From Nevskia ramosa DSM 11499 (GTDB taxonomy: Bacteria; Pseudomonadota; Gammaproteobacteria; Nevskiales; Nevskiaceae), in the NCBI RefSeq assembly GCF_000420645.1, contig NZ_ATVI01000005.1:186001-250000 (forward strand): DNA of 64,000 bases, given 5' to 3'. Under the pieces are notes generated by a model. It was not told the DNA's origin. It saw only the letters and a program-made list of their open reading frames with translations, and searched no databases. How positions within the stretch are numbered: the first letter of the stretch is position 1; every line of letters starts with the position of its first letter. The position numbers were made by a program, and so were the translations under genes. Shown here piece by piece: positions 1 through 9,900 of the stretch.

Positions 1-1056
1 CTTGACGATGTATTCCTTGCCTTCCAGACGCCAGCGGCCGGCTTCCTTGGCGCCCGGTTCGCCCTTGTATTGGACGTAATCGTCATAGGCGATGACTTCG
101 GCGCGGATGAAGCCGCGCTCGAAATCGGTGTGGATGACGCCGGCCGCCTGCGGGCCGGTGGCACCGACCTTGACCGTCCAGGCGCGTACTTCCTGCACGC
201 CGGCAGTGAAGTAGGTCTGCAGGCCGAGCAGCGCATAGGCGCTGCGGATCACGCGGTTCAGGCCCGGTTCTTCAAGGCCGAGGGATTCGAGGAAGTCCTT
301 CTTGTCGGCGTCGTCGAGCTGGGCGATTTCGGCTTCGATCTGGGCGCAGACCACGACCACGGTGGCGCCTTCCTTCGCCGCAAGCGCCTTGACCCGATCG
401 ACGTACTCATTGCCGCTTAAGCCCGCTTCATCGACGTTGGCGATGTACAGGCCCGGCTTGGCGGTGATCAGCTGCAGTTCCCTGACGATCAGTTTCTCGT
501 CGGCATCCAGCGTCATGCCGCGCACCGCTTCGGCATTGTTCAGGTGCGCCTGCACGCGGGTGAGGCAAGCGCTGCGGGCGATCGCTTCGGCGTTGCCGGA
601 CTTGGCCAGCTTGGTCGAGCGCTCCAGCGCCTTGGTGACGCGCTCGAGATCGGCGAGGGCGAGTTCGGTGCCGATCACTTCGATGTCGCGGATCGGGTCG
701 ACGCTGTCCATCACGTGGATGACGTCGTCATCGACGAAGCAGCGAACGACGTGGGCGATCGCATCGGTATCGCGGATGTGCGACAGGAAGGCATTGCCCT
801 TGCCCTTGCCTTCGGCAGCACCTTCGACCAGTCCGGCGATGTCGACGAACTCGACGGTGGCCGGAAGGATCTTCAGAGGCTTGACGATCTTCGCCAGCGC
901 CTCGAGACGCGGATCAGGCACGCCGACCACGCCGACGTTCGGATCGATCGTGCAGAACGGATAGTTCTCGGCGGCGATCTGCGCCTTGGTCAGCGCGTTG
1001 AACAAGGTCGACTTGCCGACGTTCGGGAGACCGACGATGCCGCATTGAATGCCCAT
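1..1056 (-). CDS. ychF: Redox-regulated ATPase/GTPase YchF (3' end cut by window edge)
   Basis: Universally conserved OBG-family P-loop NTPase that prefers ATP and associates with ribosomes. The minus-strand frame opens with ATG at 1056 and gives [17 protein letters not shown]; the P-loop G9-T17 is followed by a long NTPase domain. The C-terminal TGS domain reads through to EGKEYIVK at the window edge. 352 residues are visible; the family is about 363 long, so only about ten residues and the stop are missing. It lies 29 bp downstream of pth on the same strand, the widespread pth-ychF pairing, so it is probably in the rplY-pth-ychF transcription unit. Confidence 0.97.
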   Translation of the reverse strand, partial: MGIQCGIVGLPNVGKSTLFNALTKAQIAAENYPFCTIDPNVGVVGVPDPRLEALAKIVKPLKILPATVEFVDIAGLVEGAAEGKGKGNAFLSHIRDTDAIAHVVRCFVDDDVIHVMDSVDPIRDIEVIGTELALADLERVTKALERSTKLAKSGNAEAIARSACLTRVQAHLNNAEAVRGMTLDADEKLIVRELQLITAKPGLYIANVDEAGLSGNEYVDRVKALAAKEGATVVVVCAQIEAEIAQLDDADKKDFLESLGLEEPGLNRVIRSAYALLGLQTYFTAGVQEVRAWTVKVGATGPQAAGVIHTDFERGFIRAEVIAYDDYVQYKGEPGAKEAGRWRLEGKEYIVK

Positions 1057-1085
1057 GGTTTCGAATCCTGTGTGCGGCGTGATGA

Positions 1086-1700
1086 CTAGTTGGAAGGGGG
1101 CTTGGAAACGGGCGCGGCTGGCGGCGCGCTGTGCAGCTTCTGCATGGCTTTTTCCAGCGTCTGGTCGAGCCAGACCGGTACTGCATTCATGGCGTCGATC
1201 AGACCGTCGCGGATCAGCTTGTCATCGGCACTGTTCGGCCTGCCGAGCACATAGCCGAGCACCTGATCCTTGGTGCCTGGATGACCGATGCCGATACGCA
1301 GGCGCAGGTATTCCTCGCCCAGATGCTGATGCACGCTGCGCAAACCGTTATGACCGCCGTGACCGCCGGCGCGCTTGAGTTTCATCGTGCCGACCGGCAG
1401 ATCGAGTTCATCGTGGGCGACCAGGATGTCGCCAGGCGCGATCTTGTAGAACGCCGCCAGCGGCTGGATGGCCTCGCCGCTCTTGTTCATGAAGGTCATC
1501 GGCTTGAGCAGCAGCACCTCATCGTTGCCGATGCGGATGCGCGCCACTTCGCCCTTGAACTTCGGTTCGCTGCGAAAGCTGCCGCGATACGCCGACGCCA
1601 GCGCATCGACGAACCAGAAACCGGTGTTGTGTCGCGTGCGCTCGTATTCCGCACCCGGATTGCCGAGTCCGACGATGGCACGCAGGCGCTGTTCCGACAT
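1086..1700 (-). CDS. pth: Peptidyl-tRNA hydrolase
   Basis: Hydrolyses the ester bond of peptidyl-tRNAs dropped from ribosomes, recycling tRNA in the cytoplasm. 204 aa, close to the usual 190-200. Family residues are all visible: N14 in GLGNPG, catalytic H24 in RTRHNTG, D97 in HDELDLP and N118 in GGHGGHNGL. The C-terminal tail is Ala/Pro-rich and variable. It sits between rplY (upstream, separated by a hairpin terminator) and ychF (downstream). That terminator suggests pth receives readthrough from rplY or has its own weak promoter. Confidence 0.98.
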   Translation of the reverse strand: MSEQRLRAIVGLGNPGAEYERTRHNTGFWFVDALASAYRGSFRSEPKFKGEVARIRIGNDEVLLLKPMTFMNKSGEAIQPLAAFYKIAPGDILVAHDELDLPVGTMKLKRAGGHGGHNGLRSVHQHLGEEYLRLRIGIGHPGTKDQVLGYVLGRPNSADDKLIRDGLIDAMNAVPVWLDQTLEKAMQKLHSAPPAAPVSKPPSN

Positions 1701-1724
1701 CGCTCTCGTCTCACTCGTCTCATG

Positions 1725-1759
1725 AAAAACCCGCCCGTTCGGCTGGCGAACGGACGGGT
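1725..1759 (-). terminator. Intrinsic terminator after rplY
   Basis: On the minus strand a 13-bp stem (1747-1759 with 1729-1741, one G-U pair) closes a 5-nt loop and is followed directly by five T residues. It lies between the rplY stop and the pth start, so it probably attenuates transcription from the abundant ribosomal-protein gene into pth-ychF. Confidence 0.85.
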
Positions 1760-1793
1760 CGGTTGCTGCCGGGACGGGGACCGTCCCGAAGCC

Positions 1794-2507
1794 TTACTTC
1801 TTCTTCGCTGGGGCGGCCTTGGTGGCAGCCGCCGGTGCTGGCGCCTTGGCGGCAGCCTTGGCCTTGCCGACCGCGGCCGGCGTTGCGGCAGCAGCCTTGG
1901 CGGCGTCTTCAGCCAGTTCTTCTTCGGTCGGCAGACGCGGCAGATGCACGGCGGCGACCGAGATGTCGTTGCCACGCACCAGTTCGACGAACTGCACGCC
2001 TTCGCCCAGGCTCAGCTGCGACAGATGCACGGCGTCGTTGAGGTTCAGCTCGGACAGATCGACTTCGATGAACTCCGGCAGGTCCTTCGGCAGGCACTCG
2101 ACTTCGACTTGGATCTGCTGATGTTCGACGATGCCGCCGCCGGTCTTCACGCCAGGGGCCACGTCGCCGCCCTTGAAGTGCAGCGGGATGTGCATGCGCA
2201 GCAGCACATTGGCGAGCACGCGCTGGAGATCCATGTGCATCACGTCGTTGCGCACCGGGTGGCGGTGCAGATCCTTCAGCACGGCCTTTTCGGCCTTGCC
2301 GGCGATTTCGACGTTGAGGATCGCCGAGTAGAAGGCCTCGTGCTTCAGGCTCTTCATCAGCTCGTTGGCGCTGACCTGGATGGCCTGCGGATTCTCGGTG
2401 CCACCGTAAATGATGGCGGGTACCTTGCCCTCGCGACGCAGGCGGCGGCTCGCACCCTTCCCGTGCATCGTGCGGACTTCGGCACTGATGGCAAATGACT
2501 GTTTCAT
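1794..2507 (-). CDS. rplY: 50S ribosomal protein L25/general stress protein Ctc
   Basis: Binds 5S rRNA in the large subunit. 237 aa, the long TL5/Ctc form rather than the roughly 95-aa E. coli form. Residues 1-95 are the L25 domain (GKGASRRLRREGKVPAIIYG near the start), then the CTC beta domain to about residue 190 and a low-complexity Ala/Lys/Pro tail. The ATG at 2507 is preceded by CCGGAG as ribosome binding site. In many gammaproteobacteria prs lies upstream; here the upstream neighbour is an oxidoreductase. A good sigma70-like promoter lies about 60 bp upstream. Confidence 0.97.
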   Translation of the reverse strand: MKQSFAISAEVRTMHGKGASRRLRREGKVPAIIYGGTENPQAIQVSANELMKSLKHEAFYSAILNVEIAGKAEKAVLKDLHRHPVRNDVMHMDLQRVLANVLLRMHIPLHFKGGDVAPGVKTGGGIVEHQQIQVEVECLPKDLPEFIEVDLSELNLNDAVHLSQLSLGEGVQFVELVRGNDISVAAVHLPRLPTEEELAEDAAKAAAATPAAVGKAKAAAKAPAPAAATKAAPAKKK

Positions 2508-2566
2508 GTGAATCTCCGGGTATTACAACAAAAGCCGCGTCCGCGACCAGACGCAGCGAGCCGCGC

Positions 2567-2596
2567 ACTATACAGAGGCCGGGCGCGGCCTGCCAG
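2567..2596 (-). promoter_or_regulatory. Putative sigma70 promoter of rplY
   Basis: Minus strand: -35 CTGGCA (2591-2596), 18-bp spacer, -10 TATAGT (2567-2572). The position gives a leader of about 50-55 nt before the rplY ATG. The -10 is strong and the -35 is weak; assigned by eye. Confidence 0.55.
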
Positions 2597-2649
2597 ATGA
2601 GTGGACAGACCGGCTGGAAGAGGGTCAAGCCGGACTTGCCCGGCGCCGA

Positions 2650-3669
2650 TCAGGCCACTTCGATGATCAGTTTCCCGAAGTTCTCGCCGCGGAACAGCTT
2701 CAGTAGCGTGTCTGGAAACTGCTCGATGCCTGGCACGATGTCCTCGCGCGACACATAGCGGCCTTCGCGCATCCAGCCGGCAATCGCTGTGATCGCTTCC
2801 GGATAGCGATCGGCCCAGTCGAAGACGACGATGCCTTCCATCCGCGCCCGGTTGACCAGCAGCGACAGGTAGTTCTTCGGCCCGGCGATCGGCGTGGTGT
2901 TGTTGTACTGCGAGATCGCGCCGCAGACGATGATGCGGGCACGCATGCGCAGACGCGCCATCACCGCGTCGAGAATGTCGCCGCCGACATTGTCGAAATA
3001 GATGTCGACGCCGTCCGGACAGTGCTTGGCCAGGCCGGGGAAGATCGGCCCGCGCTTGTAGTCGATGCAGGCATCGAAGCCGAGTTCGTTGACCACGAAA
3101 TCGCACTTCGCCTCGCCACCGGCGATGCCGACGACCTTGCAGCCCATGATCTTGGCGACCTGGCCGACCACCTGGCCGACGGCGCCAGCCGCCGCCGACA
3201 CGACCACGGTTTCACCGGCTTTCGGCTGGCCGACGTCGAGCAGGCCGAAGTAGCCGGTCATGCCCGGCATGCCGAGCGCGTTCAGCCAGGTCGGCAGCGG
3301 TGCGGCGGTCGGATCGACCTTGTTCAAGCCGCGGCCGTCGGAAATCGCATAGGCCTGCACGCCCTGCGTGCCGGTGACCCAGTCGCCGACCGCGAACCCG
3401 GCATGCTTGGAAGCGATCACTTCGCCGAGCGTGCCGGCGCGCATCACTTCGCCGATCGCCACCGGCTTGATGTAGCTCTTGCCCTCGTTCATCCAGCCGC
3501 GCATCGCCGGATCGAGCGAGATGTAGCGGACCTTGATCAGCAGTTCGCCGTCCTGCGGCGCCGGCACGGCAACTGTTTCGTACAGCCAGTCGCTGGCCTT
3601 GGGCAGACCGAACGGGCGCGCGGCGAGTTTGTAGAGACGGTTGACGAGATCGGGCATTGCAGAAGACAT
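2650..3669 (-). CDS. MDR-superfamily NADP-dependent oxidoreductase (zinc-independent)
   Basis: 339 aa medium-chain dehydrogenase/reductase of the leukotriene B4 dehydrogenase/curcumin reductase (YncB/CurA) type, which reduces enone double bonds with NADPH. The N-terminal GroES-like domain carries SLDPAMRGWM near residue 55, typical of this subgroup. The Rossmann nucleotide site is at 159-169 (AAAGAVGQVVG). There are no structural or catalytic Zn ligand clusters. It is transcribed towards rplY but separated from it by the rplY promoter, and diverges from the M28 peptidase gene. The exact substrate cannot be told from sequence. Confidence 0.9.
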   Translation of the reverse strand: MSSAMPDLVNRLYKLAARPFGLPKASDWLYETVAVPAPQDGELLIKVRYISLDPAMRGWMNEGKSYIKPVAIGEVMRAGTLGEVIASKHAGFAVGDWVTGTQGVQAYAISDGRGLNKVDPTAAPLPTWLNALGMPGMTGYFGLLDVGQPKAGETVVVSAAAGAVGQVVGQVAKIMGCKVVGIAGGEAKCDFVVNELGFDACIDYKRGPIFPGLAKHCPDGVDIYFDNVGGDILDAVMARLRMRARIIVCGAISQYNNTTPIAGPKNYLSLLVNRARMEGIVVFDWADRYPEAITAIAGWMREGRYVSREDIVPGIEQFPDTLLKLFRGENFGKLIIEVA

Positions 3670-3803
3670 CGGGCACCTCGGAAGATCGCAAGAACGTGGG
3701 CCGGATTGTCCACGATCCGGCGCGAACCTTGCTCGTTTGAATCATTGGTCATGCTGTTGGCAGCCGTAGACTCCAGCCACCCTTCTTATTAATAGAGACG
3801 CTC

Positions 3804-5255
3804 ATGCCCCTGCCTGTGTCCCGGTGGACTGCGGCTGCTGCCGTACTGCTGATGTCCGTTGCTGCTACTGCGGTGGCTGCCGATGAAGAACCGTCGGCGA
3901 CCCAGGGGCGCATCGCGGTGCTGGCCGATCTGCGCGATGCCGCACTGCGCAGCGATTACGCGATGGATCAACTGACCGTGCTCAGCGACACCATCGGTCC
4001 GCGCCTGACCGGATCGAAGCAGGCCGCCGCCGCCGTGACGATGGTTGCCGACGCGATGCGGGCGCTCGGTGCCAAGGTGAGCCTGCAGCCAGTCAAGGTG
4101 CCGCATTGGGTGCGTGGCGAGGAACGCGCGGAGCTCGTCGAATATCCGGGCCGGCCGGAAGGCATCAGTCAGCGCATCGTGCTGGCCGCGCTCGGTGGCT
4201 CGGCGGCGACACCGGGCAAGGGCCTGAAACGCGAAGTGCTGGTGATCCACAGTCTCGCCGAGCTGAGCTTGAACGAAGCCCGGGTGCGCGACCGCATCGT
4301 GCTGATCAGCGTGCCCTTCGACCAAAGCCTGGCCGACAACGATCAGGCAGGTGCCGCGTACGTGCAGGGTCTGGTGCCTCGTCTACGTGGCCCGGCGGCC
4401 GCAGCCAAGCTGGGGGCAGCGGCAGTACTGGTGCGCGCGATCGGCGGCGCCCACTACCGCCAGGTGCATGCCGGCGACACGCGCTGGGAAGAAGGCGGAC
4501 GGCGGATTCCGGCGGCGGCGGTGACCGTCGAGGACGCGCTGCTGATCGAGCGTCTGGCAGCAAAAGGCCCGGTGACGATGCAACTGCTGTTGACGCCGAA
4601 AACTTTGCCGGACGCCGACAGCTACAACGTGATCGCCGACTGGCCCGGCCGCGAGCGGCCGGACGAAGTGGTCGTCGTCTCTGGCCATCTCGATTCCTGG
4701 GATCTCGGCACCGGCGCGATCGACGACGGTGCCGGCGTCGTCGTGGCCATGGCGACCCTCAAGCTGATGAAGGATCTCGGCCTGCAGCCACGGCGCACGA
4801 TTCGCTTTGTCGCCTTCATGAACGAAGAAAACGGCCTGCGCGGAGCGGCGGCCTATTCTGCTGCCCGCAAGGACCAGCTTGCCAATCAGATCGCGGTGAT
4901 CGAAAGCGACACCGGGGCAGGGCGGCCGCTCGGCTTCGATGCCAGAGTTACGCCGGCCTCGATGGCGCGTCTGGAACCGCTCCGGCAGGTGCTGGGTTCG
5001 ATTGGCGCACCGGTGATCGATCGCAGCGATCGTTCGCTTGGTGCCGATATTTCACCGCTGCAGGATGCCGGCGTGCCCGGCTTCCAGCCGAAACTCGATA
5101 CCCGTCATTACTTCGACTACCACCATAGTGCTGCCGATACGCTCGACAAGGTGGAGCCGGAGAATCTGCGCCGCAATGTGGCGGTGACGGCGGCGTTGGC
5201 TTGGTGGCTGGCTGACATGCCGGAGCCGCTGGAGCGTTTGCCGGTGGCTCCTTAG
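3804..5255 (+). CDS. Secreted M28-family zinc peptidase with PA domain (carboxypeptidase Q-like)
   Basis: 483 aa with an N-terminal signal peptide ending near ATAVAA (residue 24). The middle part (about 120-250) fits a protease-associated insert. The M28 metal site follows: GHLDSWDLG near residue 294, GAIDDGAG, NEENGLRGA (catalytic and ligand Glu pair), IESDTGAG and a final His in DYHHSAADTLDKV. These are the five ligands of a co-catalytic di-zinc centre. Expected role: periplasmic or extracellular aminopeptidase/carboxypeptidase for peptide scavenging. It is a single gene, converging with the HAD phosphatase 18 bp downstream. The start is supported by the signal peptide. Confidence 0.92.
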   Translation: MPLPVSRWTAAAAVLLMSVAATAVAADEEPSATQGRIAVLADLRDAALRSDYAMDQLTVLSDTIGPRLTGSKQAAAAVTMVADAMRALGAKVSLQPVKVPHWVRGEERAELVEYPGRPEGISQRIVLAALGGSAATPGKGLKREVLVIHSLAELSLNEARVRDRIVLISVPFDQSLADNDQAGAAYVQGLVPRLRGPAAAAKLGAAAVLVRAIGGAHYRQVHAGDTRWEEGGRRIPAAAVTVEDALLIERLAAKGPVTMQLLLTPKTLPDADSYNVIADWPGRERPDEVVVVSGHLDSWDLGTGAIDDGAGVVVAMATLKLMKDLGLQPRRTIRFVAFMNEENGLRGAAAYSAARKDQLANQIAVIESDTGAGRPLGFDARVTPASMARLEPLRQVLGSIGAPVIDRSDRSLGADISPLQDAGVPGFQPKLDTRHYFDYHHSAADTLDKVEPENLRRNVAVTAALAWWLADMPEPLERLPVAP

Positions 5256-5273
5256 TGGAGTCCTGAGCCGGCC

Positions 5274-6050
5274 CTACCGTGTGCTGCGAGCGTGCCAGCG
5301 CCGCAGCGTTTCAATATTGGCTTGAGTCGCCGTGCCGGCATCACCGGCAATGCAGTGGAAAGCGGCCGTCGGTGTGCCGAGATCGGACAGCACGATCTCG
5401 GCATCGCCGAAATCCTGATCTTCGGTGTAGGGATTGACGGTGACGATGGTCGTCAGCCCCGCACCTCGTGCGGCGCGCAATCCATTTTCGGAGTCCTCGA
5501 ACGCCAAGCAGGCCGAAGCCGGCAATTGCAAGCGTTCAAGCACCCATTGATAGATGTCCGGTGCCGGCTTCTTGGCCGGCACGACATCGCCGGCGCCGAT
5601 CACTTCAAACCAGGCGCTGCTGCCCGGCGCCAGTGAATGCTCGAGCAGGATTGCGACGTTTTCCGGCGTCGTTGTAGTGGCGATCGCCAAGCGCAGGCCA
5701 GCAGCGCGAGCTTCGGCAATCAGCCGGGCAACGCCGGGCCGCAGCGGCAGAGCGCCGCCCGCCACGAGTTTCGAATAGAGCGCGGTTTTCGCCTTGTGCA
5801 GCTGGGCGATACGCTCGTCAATACCCGCTTCATCCAGCAGGGCCGGATAACTTTGCGTCAGGTAATAACGGATGCGTTCCTTGCCGCCGGTGACTGCAAG
5901 CAGTTCGCCGTAGCGCGCCACATCCCAATGCCAGTCCAGTCCCGCTGCCTCGAACGCTCCATTGAAAGCGATCCGGTGCCCGTCTTGTTCGGTGTCGGCC
6001 AGCGTGCCGTCGACATCAAAAATCAGGGCCTGCAGCGGGACTGGAGTCAT
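5274..6050 (-). CDS. HAD-superfamily phosphatase, CbbY/beta-phosphoglucomutase-like
   Basis: 258 aa. Motif I is FDVDGTLADT with nucleophile D12 and acid/base D14. Motif II is the Thr in AIATTTTPENV, motif III the Lys in VPAKKPAPDIY and motif IV AFEDSENGL. The inserted helical cap after motif I (residues about 20-90) is the C1 cap of the CbbY/CbbZ group. Likely hydrolyses or isomerises a small sugar phosphate; the substrate is unknown. The gene starts 4 bp after the stop of the winged-helix gene on the same strand, so the two are probably cotranscribed. Confidence 0.92.
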   Translation of the reverse strand: MTPVPLQALIFDVDGTLADTEQDGHRIAFNGAFEAAGLDWHWDVARYGELLAVTGGKERIRYYLTQSYPALLDEAGIDERIAQLHKAKTALYSKLVAGGALPLRPGVARLIAEARAAGLRLAIATTTTPENVAILLEHSLAPGSSAWFEVIGAGDVVPAKKPAPDIYQWVLERLQLPASACLAFEDSENGLRAARGAGLTTIVTVNPYTEDQDFGDAEIVLSDLGTPTAAFHCIAGDAGTATQANIETLRRWHARSTR

Positions 6051-6054
6051 CGCA

Positions 6055-6603
6055 TCAGCTTCTGCCGGAGAGACGGCTCAGGTCGTCGATGACCGACTTC
6101 AGAATGCTCGACACCGGACCTGGCAGCGAGCCGGCCAGCTGGTTCAGCACCATCAGCTTCTCGTCGACCTTGTCGATCGGCGCGAGGCGCGCCATCAGCA
6201 CGCCGAGTGCGCCCTTCAGATCGCCAGCAGCCGGAGCAGCGGCATTCTTGTTCTTGCTGCCGGCCTTGCGGCCCGGCTTCTTGCGAATCTTGCCTTCGCT
6301 GGCAACCACGACGCTGCCTTCGCTGGCAGCGGCACCGGTGAGCGTGTAGCGCACCGAACGGCCTTCACGAGTGGTATCGACCACACCTTCCGACTTCAGC
6401 GCCTTCAGATTCAGATACAGCGAAGCCGGCGAAAAGCCGCCGCGCTCGAGAATGTCCTGGGCGAGCATCGGGCCCGTGCCGAGCATCTCGACAATCCGAC
6501 CGCGAACTCCACTCTGACGCTTGCGACGAGGGGAGGAGGTTTCCGATGTCATTACTTTGCCTGCCTTTTTGGAACGGGTTTTGGTTTTCAAGCTTGACTC
6601 CAT
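6055..6603 (-). CDS. Winged-helix DNA-binding protein, lysine-rich (hypothetical)
   Basis: 182 aa. Residues about 33-88 look like a winged-helix domain: VRGRIVEMLGTGPM, then DILERGGFSPASLYLNLKAL as helix-turn-helix, then REGRSVRYTLTG as the wing. A Lys/Arg/Gly-rich linker (RKKPGRKAGSKNKN, AT-hook/histone-H1-like) follows, then a helical C-terminal segment. I infer a DNA-binding regulator; no exact family is recognised. The start could instead be ATG at 6552, because neither site has a strong ribosome binding site. It probably forms an operon with the HAD gene 4 bp downstream. Confidence 0.75.
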   Translation of the reverse strand: MESSLKTKTRSKKAGKVMTSETSSPRRKRQSGVRGRIVEMLGTGPMLAQDILERGGFSPASLYLNLKALKSEGVVDTTREGRSVRYTLTGAAASEGSVVVASEGKIRKKPGRKAGSKNKNAAAPAAGDLKGALGVLMARLAPIDKVDEKLMVLNQLAGSLPGPVSSILKSVIDDLSRLSGRS

Positions 6604-6988
6604 GGGATGGACGCAACACGGTGCGTGCCTATTCGATTTCGAGCATCCGCGTTGAATGGTATCTCACTCCAAACATAAATATTGCCGATGGCTATTAAAT
6701 GTGCTTGGGAAAAAGATCGGATTGATCAGTGATCAGGGGCGCCGAACGCGGGTGTCAGACTCTCTGACTGAACATCCGGAGCATCCGTTCAGCAGCTTTG
6801 TCGTTTTTTTGCACAGCGCTTGCGCAGGGAGCTTTGTCAGGCCATGACCCGCGGGCAGGCCCTAAGTCGGGGGTCGTCGACGCTCCCTGTGCTGTAATAA
6901 GTGCGGATGGCAGATGTGGCTGTGCCTGGTCGCGTCACAAGCCTGTCCAACGATCCACAACAGAAATCAAAGGGACTCAAAAAGGACT
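6604..6988. other. 385-bp intergenic region between divergent genes
   Basis: No convincing gene. It is locally AT-richer than its surroundings around 6660-6710. A possible plus-strand promoter TTGAAT-N18-TAAATA lies at 6652-6681, giving pyc an approximately 300-nt leader if used. TGATCAG is repeated back to back at 6723-6736, and an inverted repeat CTGAAC/GTTCAG lies near 6770-6795. It should hold the promoters of both the winged-helix gene and pyc. Confidence 0.5.
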
Positions 6989-9900
6989 ATGTCCATCCGC
7001 AAGCTGCTGGTCGCCAATCGTGGCGAAATCGCGATCCGGGTGATGCGCGCTGCCGCTGAAATGGGTGTGCGCACGGTATCGATCTACGCCCACGAGGATC
7101 GCTTTGCGCTGCACCGTTTCAAGGCCGATGAAAGTTATGTAGTGGGCGCGGGGCAGAAGCCGATCGCCGCCTACCTCGATATTCCGGACATCATCCGGAT
7201 CGCCAAGAATGCGGGTGTCGATGCCATCCATCCGGGCTACGGCTTCCTGTCGGAGAACCCGACGTTCGCCGAAGCCTGCGCGGCCGCCGGCATCCTGTTC
7301 GTCGGCCCGAAGCCGGAAGTACTGCGCGCGCTCGGCGACAAGGTGGCGGCGCGCGCTGCCGCCGAGGCCGCGAAGGTGCCGGTGCTGTCGGCCTCTCAGG
7401 CCTTGCCGCGCGACATCGAGGAAGTGAAGAAGATCGCCGCCGCGATCGGCTATCCGGTGATGCTGAAGGCGAGCTGGGGTGGCGGTGGCCGCGGCATGCG
7501 GGCGATCGAGAACGAAGCGGAGCTGCCGTCGGCGGTGGAATCGGCGCGCCGCGAATCGCTGGCCGCGTTTGGCAACGATGAAGCCTATTTCGAGAAACTG
7601 ATTCGCCGCGCGCGCCATGTCGAAGTGCAGGTGCTCGGCGACCAGCACGGCAATCTGATCCATCTGTTCGAGCGCGATTGCTCAGTGCAGCGCCGCAACC
7701 AGAAGGTGGTGGAGCGCGCGCCGGCGCATTACCTGACGCCGGAACGGCGAGTGGAGCTGTGCGATGCGGCGGTGCGCCTGTGCAAGCAGGTGGGCTACAC
7801 GCATGCCGGCACCGTCGAATTCCTGATGGATGCCGACACTGACAAGTTCTACTTCATCGAAGTCAACCCACGCATCCAGGTCGAGCACACGGTGACCGAG
7901 GAGGTCACCGGCGTCGATATCGTCAAGGCGCAGATCAGAGTGTCCGAAGGTGCCGAGATCGGCGCCGACGATGGCCTGCTGCCAGCACAGGACAAGGTCA
8001 AGCTCGATGGTTTCGCGCTGCAGTGCCGCGTCACCACCGAAGATCCGGAGAACGGCTTCACGCCGGATTACGGCCGGATCATGGCCTACCGCAGCCCGGC
8101 CGGTTTCGGTCTGCGTCTCGATGGCGGTACCTCCTATTCGGGGGCGGTGATCACGCCGTACTACGACTCGCTGCTGGTGAAGGTGACGGCCTGGGCGCCG
8201 ACCGCGCTGGAGGCGATTGCGCGCATGGATCGTGCGCTGCGCGAATTCCGCATTCGTGGTGTTTCGACCAATCTGCAGTTTCTCGAAAACGTCATCCTGC
8301 ATCCGCTGTTCAAGTCCGGCGATTGCACCACGCGTTTCATCGACACCACACCGGAACTGTTCCGCTTCACCGCCCGCCGCGATCGCGCCACCAAGGTGCT
8401 GCGCTTCATCGGTGATGTCGCGATCAACGGCAATCCGGAAATGAAGGGCCGCAAGGCGCCGGAAGGTGTGCTGGCGCTGCCGCTGAAGCCGAAAGTGGAT
8501 CTGATGACGCCAGTGCCGAAAGGCCTGCGCGATGAACTGAAGACGCGTGGCCCGAAGGGCTTTGCCGACTGGATCAAGGCGCAGCCGAACGTGCTGCTGA
8601 CCGACACCACGATGCGCGACGCGCATCAGAGTCTGTTCGCAACTCGCATGCGTACGCGGGACATGGTCGACATCGCGCCGTATTACGCGCGGCTGGTGCC
8701 GGGCCTGCTGTCGCTGGAATGCTGGGGCGGTGCCACCTTCGACGTGGCGATGCGCTTCCTCAAGGAAGACCCCTGGCAGCGTCTGGCGATGCTGCGCGCC
8801 GCCGTGCCGAACATTCCGTTCCAGATGCTGCTGCGTTCGGCCAACGCGGTGGGCTACACCAACTATCCGGACAATGTCGTCGAATACTTCGTTCAGCAGG
8901 CGGCGAAGAATGGAATCGACATCTTCCGCGTGTTCGATTCGCTGAACGCCGTCGACAACATGCGGGTGGCGATGACTGCGGTCATTGCCAGCGGCGCTGT
9001 CTGCGAAGGCACGATCTGCTACACCGGCGATCTGTTCGACAGCGCGCGGCCGAAGTACAACCTCAAGTACTACGTCGACATGGCGAAGCAGCTCGAGAAG
9101 GCCGGCGCGCACATTCTCGGCATCAAGGACATGGCCGGCATCTGCAAGCCGCGTGCGGCGCGCGAGCTGGTCAAGGCACTGAAGAACGAGATCGGACTGC
9201 CGATCCATTTCCATACCCATGACACCAGCGGCATCGCTGCTGCCAGCGTGCTGGCTGCGATCGAAGCCGGTTGCGATGCGGTGGATGGCGCGATGGACTC
9301 CATGTCCGGGCTCACCTCGCAGCCGAATCTCGGTGCGATTGCCGCGGCGCTGTCCGGTTCCGAGCGCGATCCGCGGGTCGATTTCGACGCCATGCAGTCG
9401 CTCTCCGATTACTGGGAAGGCGCGCGTCGTTACTACGCGCCGTTCGAGGCCGATATCCGCTCCGGCACCGCGGATGTCTATCGTCACGAAATGCCGGGCG
9501 GCCAGTACACCAATCTGCGCGAGCAGGGCCGGGCGCTCGGTCTCGAAGCGCGCTGGCCGGAAGTGTCGCGTGCCTACGCGACGGTGAATCAGTTGTTCGG
9601 CGACATCGTCAAGGTCACGCCGACTTCGAAAGTGGTCGGTGACATGGCGCTGTTCATGGTCGGCAACGGCCTGACCGCGGACGACGTCAACAACCCGGAT
9701 CGCGACATCGATTTCCCGGAATCGGTGGTGTCCCTGTTCAAGGGCGAACTCGGCGTGCCGCCGGATGGCTGGCCGAAGGCGCTGCAGACGAAGATCCTCA
9801 AGGGCAAGCCGCCGCTGGTGGGACGACCGGGTGCGTCGATGCCGCCGGTCGATCTGGTGACCGCCAAGATCGAAGCCGAGAAGCTGGTCGGCGAAGAGAT

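Noticed and set aside
1057-1068. GGTTTCGAATCC resembling a tRNA T-arm
   Set aside because: The gap between pth and ychF is only 29 bp; no acceptor or anticodon arms can be formed.
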